A stretch of DNA of 62,000 nucleotides, from the NCBI GenBank assembly GCA_009760855.2, contig WPIO01000008.1, positions 2,605,001 through 2,667,000 of the forward strand, read 5' to 3'. Origin of the DNA: Cristatella mucedo. Its lineage: Eukaryota > Bryozoa > Phylactolaemata > Cristatellidae. A program made the translations under genes and the position numbers. Shown here in pieces: positions 52,599 to 62,000 of the stretch; position 1 is the stretch's first letter; every line of letters begins with the position of its first letter. Under the pieces are notes generated by a model, which was given only the letters and a program-made list of their open reading frames with translations, searched no databases and was not told where the DNA came from.

Positions 52599-55296
52599 CA
52601 GGGGTGTCCAACACGTGGCCCGCAGGCCACAACCCGGCCCGCCAAGGTCTTCTATGCGGCCCGCAACGTTATCCCAAAAATATTTGTCACTCCATGTTTT
52701 TCGTTAATTTTTAATCATTACAAACGGCGATATAAGGCGCTGTGATGTACTTCACGTGCGCGTGAAGCTTGAAGGTGTCCGAATGGCTGTTTTCGCGTTA
52801 AGGTAAAAGAATCGATTTATTCCTTCATGTGAACATTTTGGCGTGAAGGGGTAATATATTTGTGCTACCCCGGCGCCATTACGATCACATTTATAACGCT
52901 TCCGCAAGCGGAATTAACTGTTTCACACTGTGGATAGAAAAAAAGAGCCGTTTCTCAGCTGCTGCTGCACGAACTGGAATCAGTCAGGTAGGTTTTTCAA
53001 AAAACGCGTATTGCGCAACTTACTTACTAATACTAAGATATTGCTGTGATAAAATATAAATCAATCAATTCGTAACTGATCTGTTTTTTATTTCACAGAG
53101 AAAAATGGCGGCGAATGTGAATACTAGCAAAAAACAAAAAATTGACGCAGAAGGAAGACTTTTCAAGCATCTTGGACTGTAGACTATTTTGTAATGGAAC
53201 GCTTTGGTAGGATATATGTGCCTAATATGCCAAGAAACAATTGCCGTTGCAAAGGAGTACAATGTTAAGCGACATTTTTCAACAAAGCATGGCGACAGGT
53301 ACAACAACCTGACTGGTCAACTTCGAATTGATCGCGTGAACTCGTTGAAACAGAGCGTCATCGGACAGCAGTCATTGTTTACAGCAGTCAGCAACAAGTC
53401 TGAGGCTTCAACCAAAGTAAGTTTTTTAATAGCTGAAGCTATAGCTAAGCGGGGGAAGCATTTTCCGATGGTGAATTTGTTAAGGAATGCCTCAGGCTGT
53501 GTACTGGTGTGGTCTGTCCAGAAAAGAAGTCAGAAGTAGAGAAAGTCAGTCTTTCTCATCAAACGGTTGCGAGAAGATTCGACGAGCTCGCATCCAACAT
53601 AGAAGAAAGTCTCACTAAAAGACTTGCTAAATGCGAATTTTATTCTCTAGCGCTCGACGAAAGGACGGACAATAGCGATACGGCTCAACTGTCGGTGTTT
53701 GTACGCGGAGTAACAAGAAAGTTTGTCATTATCGAAGAACTGTTGAATATATGTTCAATGAAAGGCACTACAACGGGGAGGGATATTTTGGATCAGGTCA
53801 AGGGGGTCCTCACAAAATTTAATCTTCCTGAAACTAAATTGATTGGTTTAACCACAGACGGAGCCCCTTAAATGACAGGTAGACACAATGTATTTGTATC
53901 TTTAATGGTAAAATTAGTACCTCACAAAATTGTCAGTCATCACTGCATCATCCACCAAGAACAGCTATGTGCAAAGGTCTTGAGCATGCAACATGTAATG
54001 GACAATGTAGTTTCAACAGTCAATGTGATAAGGTCTCGTGCACTAAACCACAGACAATTTCAGGCTTTCCTTGAAGAGTTGGGATCAGATCATTGTGATG
54101 TTATTTATTTCTGCCAAGTCCGTTGGCTAAGTAGGGCAAACACGTTAGCCAGGTTTTGGTCACTTTGGGACGAAGTAAAAACATTTATGACAGAAAAGAG
54201 AAAAGATGTTGGCTTCCTCGATGACCAGCAGTGGTTGAATGACTTGGCTTTTTTGGTGGACATGACCAAACATCTTGCAGATCTTAATGTCAAACTCCAA
54301 GGTAAGGATCAACTGGTCCATAAAATGTATGAGTGTTGTCGCGTTTGTGAAAAAGCTGAAACTTTTCCGGAAACACTTAGATCAGAAGAAACTGTTACAT
54401 TTCACAACCCTAGCAACAAGATAGCCTGAAACGCTGGCTCATATGAAGTACTCCACTCTTGTTAGCAGACTTGTTGATGAATTCGAAGAGAGGTTTCAGG
54501 ATTTCCAACAACATGCGGATGACATGAACATGATTAGTAACCCATTTAATATCGATCCCTCTGATGCACCCGATGAATTTCAACTCGAACTAATCGACAT
54601 TCATAATGACAGCAATTTAAAAACTGCTTATGATCAGCATGACCTTGTTACCTTTTACAAGCAGTATGTTTGATCAGAGTCTTTTCCTAACCTAGCCAAA
54701 CATGCTCGCAGGTATATTGCACTTTTTGGCAGCACATATTGCTTTGAACAGCTTTTTTCCAGACTGAAAAATGTGAAAACAAAGACTCGATCCGTTCTCA
54801 CAGATGAACATTTATCAGGAATCCTTAGAATTGCCACATCCACTGTTGCAGCAGATGTCGACTTTTAATGCAAACAGAAACAATGCCAAATATCTCATTG
54901 ATGCCTGCAGTACAGAAGACATTGAATACCTGTGGCATTTAATTAATCCGAAGACATTAATATTATGTGAGTCCTTGTAATGTAATTTTGTAAGTTTTAT
55001 AAATTTCTGTCTTCGTGTTATTCAAATAAAAATCCAAAAGTAAAAGATTGGCCATAATATCTATCGAATTATTTTCCAGGTAACATGATTAAATTTTTAT
55101 TATTTATTATTTTTAATTATAATTATGCTAAAATACTATTGTATTGCGGTTTATTTAGTAAGTGTAATAGTAATAGTCATACTAAATTACGATCTTATTT
55201 TCTGGTGCGGTCAACTACGCCAATTTACATGTGGCCCCCGGACCTTTTATATTTTTTTATTGTGGCCACCCAACGCAAAAAGGTTGGACACCCCTG
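52599..55296 (+). mobile_element. hAT DNA transposon (2.7 kb) with target duplication
   Basis: Starts CAGGGGTGTCCAAC and ends GTTGGACACCCCTG, a perfect 14-bp inverted terminus typical of hAT elements. Flanked by attcatag (52,591-52,598) and atttatag (55,297-55,304), an 8-bp duplication with one mismatch. The left arm has the uninterrupted site (27,072-27,079, complement). Subterminal GTGGCCCGC words are also typical. Carries one degraded transposase gene. Confidence 0.95.
53105..54868 (+). pseudogene. hAT transposase, broken
   Basis: Charlie-like hAT transposase, which excises and reinserts its own element. N-terminus from the ATG at 53,105 (MAANVNTSKKQKIDAE), with stops at about 53,180. BED-type zinc finger: CLICQETIAVAKEYNVKRHF plus STKH (53,220-53,290). 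Catalytic core: LALDERTDNSDTAQLSVF with the first Asp (53,650-53,700), MKGTTTGRDILDQV, LTTDGAP with the second Asp, HCIIHQEQLCAKVL (53,940-53,980) and QVRWLSRANTLARFW (about 54,115-54,160). C-terminal hAT dimerisation region: ALFGSTYCFEQLFSRLKNVK (54,720-54,780), ending with TAA at 54,866. Breaks: frameshift near 53,510; TAA at 53,869; TGA at 54,427 with a frameshift; TGA at 54,671. Inactive, but the termini look mobilisable in trans. Confidence 0.92.
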
Positions 55297-55767
55297 ATTT
55301 ATAGAAATCTCGGAGCGTTTTCCAGGGTCCCAAACACATTAGTAAGCGCGTAATGTCATGTGAACTTGCAATTTCCACCCCTGTGCCATTTAACGCTTGA
55401 CCCTGGAAGCGACAAAAGTCGCCGTGTGGCCTCGAGCTCGTTAGTAGGCTTAAGCTATTCAGCGAATAACTGCACTTTGTCTTCGCCGCAGCCGTCCAAT
55501 CGCGTAGGAGGCTGCGGCCCTGTGGGTGCTCAGTCACCTTTCGGGTTGAAAAGGGTGCTAGAGACTGAGATTTGGCTGTCCGCCCACCCGCGTCTGCTTA
55601 AAATGACGCCGTCGTACAGAGAGTGCTCACACGTTTATTTACAAAGTGAAAATGGCAAGCGAGACGCGGGGCTAGCCGCGCCGTCGCCAGAACTGTCGCT
55701 GCCGCTGGCTAGTCCGTGGTGCGATGAGTAAAGCCACGTGGTAGAGCTACAACGTCGCAGCGGTAAC

Positions 55768-55770
<3 letters not shown>

Positions 55771-55851
<81 letters not shown>
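55771..55851. repeat. (GA)n microsatellite
   Basis: About 80 bp of GA; partner of the TC tract after gene copy C but longer. Confidence 0.95.
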
Positions 55852-55855
<4 letters not shown>

Positions 55856-55996
55856 GTAGAGAGAGACAGAGACGGAGAAACAAAGAGAGACAGAGACATA
55901 GAGAGCGACAGAGACAGAGATAAAGACAGTGACGGAGACGTAAATATAAATCGAGATAGAGACATATATAGACAGTGCCATGGATGTGCGAACGTC

Positions 55997-56902
55997 TCAT
56001 CGACCGTAAAAATTCTCGAGTTTGACGAGGGTTTTGTACTGCGATTCAACCAAATGCCGCGTCAGGTTAGCCAGCGAGTACGCGTACCGGCAGGTATGCG
56101 ACGTGTACGCTGATTCATCAAAGACGCCCGGCCTCAAAAACACTTCCGCATGTCTTCCTTGCGAGTGCATAATGCGTCTGATGGATTCCTTCACCGAGGT
56201 GAATTTCCTTACCATATCGCTGTCCGCTTGCAGATTTCGTTCGTACATCAGTGCGGCTCTCCAGAATGGCTCGGCAGTCGCCAATCTGTCGATCTCGCGC
56301 TGCACGCAGGCAGGAACGTCGCCCGCGGGACCGCTGCTGCAACGTACGTGCGGGTGCCAGGTCTCCAGCCCGCTCGTTCCAAAGCATGGCGACCAGCAAG
56401 GACGCAGGGCGCAGCCCGACAGCCTGCGGCGGCGGCGGCAGCTGCTGCAGTGGCGGCAAAATGCCGACTCTTTTGCTGGCTTGGCCTCTCGCCCTTTTAC
56501 GATTGGCGGTCCGAATGACGAATGGCGGCTCGAATGAATGGCGGCTTGGGCGAAGCGGCGCGGCGTCGCTACGTACCCGAAGCTGAACTTCTAAGCAGGT
56601 CGCTGATACTGAATCGTTAGGGAAGTGGATGGCTAGAAGCTCTGGCGACCGGATCGAGCAAGAAGACGCGTAAGTCGATTTCCCAATCTGCAATTCAAGG
56701 AAGCGTAGTATCTGCAGTAGCAAATAGGCCGCCGCCGCCTGGCGCAGAGGCGCTCCGCGCTCGACTATTCTCGCTGATTCTCGGCGTTTCTCGCTTATTC
56801 GCGCCGATTCTCGCCGATCGCTGCACTTACCACCGTCAGTTTGGCTTCCGTCGTCAGCACGACTAGCTCTTCGAAAAGCTGCAAAAGCGTGGCGATATGC
56901 AT
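55997..56902 (-). pseudogene. Three-exon gene family, copy E (frameshifted)
   Basis: Right-arm partner of copy C. Exons: 56902-56831 (MHIATLLQLFEELVVLTTEA...), 56687-56577 (identical to copy C), 56423-55997. Splice sites match copy C. Exon 3 is 427 bp against 426: one extra G in gcgggcgacg (near 56,325) shifts the frame after QQRSRG, so the conserved region (EIDRLATAEPFW onward, still readable from 56,305) is out of frame. Otherwise nearly identical to C. Confidence 0.75.
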
Positions 56903-57081
56903 GGCCGCGGCGAGTTGTGCTGGCAGAAGCGAGGCGACCGCGAGGAGTCCGACCGACTCAACGGAATCTCGGCGGCGAGAGGCGGCGACTGTCTGTAGAT
57001 CGGTCGCAGTTGCACTTTCGTCTGCTGCTGCTTCCGCTGCCCGAGGCTTAGCCGTGACTTGCCGAGGTACGCTCCGCGTGG

Positions 57082-57088
57082 TTTTATA
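57082..57088 (-). promoter_or_regulatory. TATA box of gene copy E
   Basis: tataaaa on the minus strand in the conserved block shared with copies A, B and C. Confidence 0.55.
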
Positions 57089-57109
57089 GATGTGCTCCGT
57101 TCCTAGATA

Positions 57110-58019
57110 TTCCTGTAAGGTGACAAGTCAAGGACAAGAACCAAGGCCGGCGAGCGACGCACCGAGCGCGTTGGCGTCGAGGCGACATCCCGTTTCCAGG
57201 CCCACAGCTAGCGTGTCTGCATGCTGCGGAGGAGATCGCTGTCTTCCGTGTAGCGTATCCGCGTGGGTTGCTTTCGCGATCGCCATCGGCGCGCGGTGTG
57301 TCATCGATCAGCGTGCAGACGACGCCGCCGCATCGCGCCCGACAATCCGATGAGAAGACGTGCACGCTGCATACTCTGCAACCCGTCGATTGATGACCAA
57401 GGAGGAGCGGTCTGCACACGTACGCGAGCGTGCACGTCCAGAATTGCTGACTGCTTCCAAGTTTTGGAGTGCTCACGAAGCGTTGTCGCAGTTGCCCGGT
57501 CGGCGCCGTCGGGCGCCTTGCCATGGCGGCCATTGGCCGTGTGATGGCTCGTCCTCTCAGACGCAACGGCCGCGATTTCGTGCGCTTCGTGCCTGTGCTT
57601 GGGTGCCTGACCTCCGTGCCTGACCTTGGGTGAGCGGAATAATAAAGATAGCCTTTCAGCAAGGCTGGCGGCCGCTTCCGCTTCGCTTGCTGCCGCCGCA
57701 GCGCCACCTTCTGCAGGGCTGGCGGGCGGGCGGGCGCCGCTCCATTCGGCAAGGATGCGCGATTCGCCACGCTTCCGGCCTTCTTCGCGAGCCATCGCGT
57801 GCCTGCATCATCGGGATCAGTCGCAGCGTCAGGAGAGCGGCTGACATAGTGAGTAGCAGGGCAGCAGCAGTCTTCCTGTGCTGCTTCTCCGTCTAATGAC
57901 CGTTGGCGGCAGAAGCTTCTGCTCTGCAGGTCCGAAACTGCTGAGCTCATTGTCACGATTCTTACGGAACGACAACTACTCTCCTGCTCCCGACTGTGGC
58001 ACAAGCTTTCCAGCCACCT

Positions 58020-58020
<1 letters not shown>
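57110..58020. other. GC-rich upstream region of copy E
   Basis: Corresponds to 24,690-25,300 upstream of copy C, with an extra right-only part at about 57,540-57,900. Several open frames exist in all registers because of high GC; none resembles a known protein. Confidence 0.4.
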
Positions 58021-58021
<1 letters not shown>

Positions 58022-58056
<35 letters not shown>

Positions 58057-58115
58057 CACTTTATAAAGCGTCCCCGGAGAACTCAATCTCTTTCTAAGCG
58101 CTTTACGCTTAAAAG
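58022..58115 (-). repeat. LINE 3' tail with (TAA)n
   Basis: Eleven or so TAA units (58,022-58,055), then gcactttataaagcgtcccc and ctcaatctctttctaagcgc: complement of the hairpin tail at 24,560-24,663. Confidence 0.88.
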
Positions 58116-58184
58116 GGTACGTCCATTCTACTCACTGCCTCATTTGCTGTCCTTAACTCAGCTAGGCTTATCACTTTCTCTGCG

Positions 58185-58270
58185 TGGCGCGACATGAAGT
58201 CTGTTGGCTGCGGAATGCTGACCGAAAGCCGCTTAGGCTGTGAGTGTGCGCTATACAAAACTCTCCTGAG
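58185..58270 (+). repeat. LINE 3' end, second tail type
   Basis: gacatgaagtctgttggctg ... gagtgtgcgctatacaaaac. The same 3' UTR is at 46,755-46,830 and, inverted, at 24,410-24,495. Confidence 0.7.
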
Positions 58271-58404
58271 TAATTCTCACATAGCCTCCGTGGATTTTCA
58301 GAATTACAAGCAAAATGATATAAATTGCTTCGTCGGAATCGACTGGTTGGGTCCATTTTGGATCAACCTCCCCTAAGCTGACTCGATCTTACAAAATCCA
58401 TCCC

Positions 58405-58485
58405 TACGCAATCTTATATATAGTCACCCTAATCCGATATTAGAACCAGTCACTATAATCCACACTTAGAAATGGTCGCTGCCGC
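58405..58485. repeat. 26-bp tandem repeat (three units)
   Basis: Units of the form (a/t)tcttatatatagtcacccta / atattagaaccagtcactat / cacttagaaatggtcgctgc. Similar units occur at 19,105-19,160 and, inverted, at 24,112-24,165, where one unit seeded the (TA)n expansion. Confidence 0.65.
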
Positions 58486-59398
58486 TCGTTCTGTCTCCGC
58501 CGATAGCTGCCCCTTACGAAGGTCCATTAGATCGCTTCCTGTCGGGGAGCGCACTAGGAAGCGCTACGAGAGCGCTCAGCTCTCGAAGGTGCGGACGACG
58601 CGCGCCGACGCGCTCACGCTCGTTAGGTTAGCAGCTCGTCCTCAGAGACTCGCCAACTCCCCCAACGTAACACAGCGAGTCCCGCCGAGCGCACGCGCTA
58701 AAGCTTGATGCCGCGTGAGGCAGCGTTGACGGCGTGCAAGTCGTAGCGCGAGGCTAAAAGCGATCAACGGCGGCTGCCTGAAGAGCTGAGAGCATTCTAA
58801 CTCTGCCCACTAACTGTGCCTGGTTTTTTGGCGATCCGCCGCGTACCGCCGCTCTGGCGGGCTTCCTGGTTCCATATGAAACACCTTGTCGCTTACCTGG
58901 TAGCGCGCTTAGCTGGAGGGCGTTGCTTCCGCGTTCTACGAGCAATCGCGAGCCCACGGTACTCTTACGCTCAACCGCACCCAAGATCTCGTCGGCTGAC
59001 GTCGGCATTAATGGGGTCGGCAAGCGGAGCTAATGATTTTTCGCAATAAACCAAATAAGCCCACATTGGCATTCGCCAGTCGCACGGAAGTTATCGGTTT
59101 GTCTGCAATAAATTATGCATCCCGGCCGGGCTCTCTAGCCTCCGGCTAGGCTCCGACTTAAGTGCGACACACAGCGCAGGCTGCGACTTAAGTGCGACGC
59201 AGCCGCTCTCTCACGTAGGCCATAGAGCGATGGGAAGAAGCCGTTGAAGAAGAGCTGCTGCAATTCAATTCAACTGCCACCGACAGCGACAGCGCATGCG
59301 CGCGAACGCACTCAAACGCGCGCGTGCGCACGCAACCCACAAGCACTCGTGCACGCGCATACGCACGCACGCACACACACACACATCGACCTGTTCCT

Positions 59399-59675
59399 TA
59401 AAAACACACCTATTTAGGACAGCATTTAGTGGGTCCCTGTGATTCGTCCTTGTTGTGCTTATGCGTGCTGACACTGTGCATGCTGCCACTAACCACATTT
59501 GCATGCTGACCCTGTGCATGTCACCCCTAACCATATTATTCATTTTGTTTGTTTTTCAAGCATGATTTTACTTACTATTCAATTGCGTATCACTTTGCAG
59601 CAAATGTAAAGCGCCTAGAAAGAGATTGAGTTCTCTGAGGGTGCTTTATCAAGTGCAATATTATTATTATTATCA
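59399..59675 (+). repeat. 5'-truncated LINE tail, right arm only
   Basis: 3' UTR (gggtccctgtgattcgtcct, gcatgctgcc), hairpin gtaaagcgcctagaaagaga...agggtgctttatc, and ATT tail. Flanked by ttcct at 59,394-59,398 and 59,676-59,680. The left arm keeps the single target (aggaa, 22,560-22,564). Confidence 0.9.
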
Positions 59676-59769
59676 TTCCTGCACTAGGGCTGCCACCCGT
59701 GAGCTACGGTGCAGCAGCGCCTCCACCGAAGTGCTGCTGCACCGCTGCGAAAAGGAAACTTGCTTCATC

Positions 59770-60800
59770 TTTTTCACTGCGAAATAAAAATGAATCATTG
59801 GAATAATCGGAATCAAACGAAGAATCTCGAGTAGTGTTAAGAATATGAGTTGATTGTATTGCACGAATTAAATTATGATCCCCGATTGAAACTAATTCTG
59901 ATATAATAGACAAGTATTAGTTGAACGTAAGATGATTGTAATCATGAGTAAAATCGTAGGCGCTAGTTTCGATTGGTGCATCGGGCGGATTCACTTCGTA
60001 GAAATTTCCGTTAGCAACTATAAAGTAATCTTGTTGTGAATTTTGTGATAGTAGAACATATGTCATGATGTTGAGAACTTTTCCGAGATAACCTTTAATG
60101 ATAATGCAAGATTAGAGAGAGCCTCTGAAAGGTAGTGAGTGGTCGAAACAATATCTTTCATGTTTGCCTAAATCTTGAATATTTGCATCTATTTTAAAAT
60201 CAGATGATCGATTTCCTACTTTTTATGTAAAAATGAGAAGGTTTCTAAAAGAGATAATTAACTCAATGTTTCTGTTGGCTCGCGCAATTAATCGACTGAG
60301 ACTGCAAAGGCAGAAAGAACAAGAGCAATAACTTAGGTTCCTAGTACATTCTGATTACTTGCACTCCCTGTATACACAAGTGACATACTTCAATGTATAC
60401 ATTCACCAAGTCAATAACAACGTCACTCAAACGCTTTACATTTCTCGTAGCACATCTCCGCCATATAGACGTTGTAATGGTAACGTAATCATTTCCAACC
60501 TCTCAGCGTAACCATTCAATGACTCGTTTTCAATAGCATTTAAATTAATTTCATTCTTCAATGTACCATTACATAGTTTAATATTGCTCTCTTACCTCCA
60601 AATAAGAATCAGTAAAACTTTCAAAGGTACCAATGCTTTATATAATCACAAGGAATACTTCCTTTAATTGAAAATAAACACGACCCTTCTTCTCTGGATC
60701 CTCGTATCGCATACATCTTTAAAGCTATAAAACGTCACCCTTCTTCTGCTGCACGTAGTAATGCATTGATTTTTATTAAAATGTGATTTTATCCGAGTGC
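59770..60800 (-). mobile_element. AT-rich virus-like island A (right arm)
   Basis: Partner of 21,430-22,470 with small differences; no extra coding information. Confidence 0.5.
59917..60066 (-). CDS. Small ORF, 49 aa, right-arm copy
   Basis: Partner of 22,174-22,323: identical start, stop and length, four residues different (for example FIVANGNFYEV against FIDANGCFYEV). Confidence 0.3.
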   Translation of the reverse strand: MTYVLLSQNSQQDYFIVANGNFYEVNPPDAPIETSAYDFTHDYNHLTFN

Positions 60801-61814
60801 TTAGGTTCCTCAAAGCCAGTTTAAACCGATTTTTACCATTGTGAATCCTCGTTAAGAACCGGCTTAAGTCGGTTTGAGGTTCCGCAGAACTCGGGTAACA
60901 TCGCCTTTTTCAGCGCGCCGGAGGTGAAAGGCGTCTCATCTGCCGCTCGTGCCGTCTCGTCTGCTGCTTGTGCTGCAGATGCTCAGACCAAAGATAACCC
61001 CCGCCGCCGCCGCCATCGCGTAGTCGAGCTCGGGCGGACTCGGCTAATGATGAGAATAATTAGATCCAATATATTCAGTTACTGCTAGTTAATGACTGCC
61101 CCTTCCTGAACTATGTTTTACGGATAGTACAGGCCTAGTTATGCATGGCGTATTATTTCAATATTCACTTATTGTTAGTGATTTTACTTCGACCGCAGTT
61201 GTTTTGATTCTTGTCTTGTAAGTCCACGATTGCCAATCGGCTGGCCTGGATCTCATCGTAATGCTTTATTAAATTTTTAATCAATGCGACTTTAATCGGG
61301 CCGTCAGGAGGATTAAACGGCCATTTTGAAGGTTAAGAGCGCTTAGGTCACGCTGAAACCCAGCTGAAGTAAAGTTGTCGCTAGTAAGTGGTACGATAAT
61401 TCCATAGCACAAGTCAGCACGTCTGAACACTGTCAAGCAGCCACAAAAGTTGCGTTAATTAAGAGGGCTTCGCCATCGTCGCTTGATCCCAGCGCAGGGG
61501 CGTTCGCGCCACGTCTCGCGAAAGCTACTGCGACAAGTTCCGACTCGATCCCTTCTCGGCGCGGCGCCATCGCGACTTTGATTTCCGGCGAGACCGTCGG
61601 TGGCGGCGATTGTCCCGAAGTCGCAAGCCTCACGTCGTGTCTCGGGAGCGCGCTCTCGCAAATGCATCGTGAAGCACCGGGGCGGCATCGTTAGCAACTG
61701 CGGACGCCATCTCTCCACCCCATCCGAGACGTGGTCATTACGGGAACAGCTGGCACGCGTGAGTCTGCTTACGGCCCGTCGCCTTGGTAGCTTGACGCGA
61801 CAGTGACGGCAGCG

Positions 61815-61831
61815 CTCTCTCACTCACTCAC

Positions 61832-61919
<88 letters not shown>
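61815..61919. repeat. (CT)n microsatellite with CACT start
   Basis: (CACT)n then about 85 bp of CT; inverted partner of 20,290-20,395. Confidence 0.95.
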
Positions 61920-61922
<3 letters not shown>

Positions 61923-62000
61923 CTCTGTCGCCTCGACTCCTATCTCGACGCGTTACCGACTTAAGTCAGAACTCGTCATGAGAATCGCTTGAATCAATGA

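Larger units (their letters stand above)
49130..62000 (-). repeat. Inverted duplication, right arm
   Basis: Reverse complement of 20,209-31,215. The inner end starts abruptly at about 49,130 (equivalent to 31,215) and the outer end is still matching at the last base. Right-only insertions: the hAT element (52,599-55,296) and a LINE tail (59,399-59,675). It also differs around 57,540-57,900. Confidence 0.93.

Noticed and set aside
57084-58004. 306-aa minus-strand frame
   Set aside because: GC-rich region with open frames in every register. The corresponding left-arm sequence does not keep it.

Overview
The window is animal nuclear DNA. The evidence is spliced GT-AG genes, CR1/L2-type non-LTR retrotransposons, tRNA-derived SINEs, Tc1 and hAT DNA transposons, a Polinton/adintovirus-type integrase and DNA polymerase B, and very dense dinucleotide microsatellites. 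I would guess an invertebrate, but nothing in the sequence fixes the phylum. No bacterial operon, CRISPR array or tRNA/rRNA gene is visible.

Layout. (1) 1-5.3 kb: intergenic DNA with LINE and SINE ends, a broken Tc1 transposase and a 240-bp foldback. (2) 5.3-11.0 kb: one conserved host gene, PEX3 (peroxisomal membrane-protein import). Ten exons can be traced with matching splice phases; the N-terminal exons were not found. (3) 11-15 kb: the PEX3 3' flank, LINE fragments and AT-rich hairpins. (4) 15.3-18.6 kb: two tandem copies (A, B) of an unrecognised three-exon gene that also occurs at 25.5 kb (C), 48-49 kb (D) and 56 kb (E). (5) 18.7-35.3 kb: an element with long inverted ends (about 3-4 kb) around a composite interior. 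AT-rich virus-like islands, one with a dead Polinton-type integrase, flank a GC-rich block carrying gene copy C. (6) 35.3-49.1 kb: a minus-strand LINE, a dead Polinton-type DNA polymerase B in a 4.5-kb AT-rich island, a second copy of the PEX3 last exon with its 3' flank, and more LINE pieces. (7) 49.1-62.0 kb: an inverted second copy of 20.2-31.2 kb that runs off the window.

The most informative structure is the pair of inverted arms (20,209-31,215 and 49,130-62,000). They share old lesions, such as the same stop codon in the integrase. They differ by clean later insertions, each with an empty site in the partner arm: a 2.7-kb hAT element with an 8-bp target duplication, a tRNA-SINE with a 6-bp duplication, and two 5'-truncated LINE tails. 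This argues for a real and fairly old duplication rather than an assembly error, and it dates activity of each family relative to the duplication.

The only host gene identified with confidence is PEX3. The three-exon family has a TATA box, a good start context, conserved splice sites, two uninterrupted members (B and C) and a poly(A) signal downstream of C. It is the best candidate for something undescribed. All Polinton, Tc1, hAT and LINE coding regions seen here are truncated or carry stops and frameshifts. All homology calls are from reading the sequence; no database search was run.
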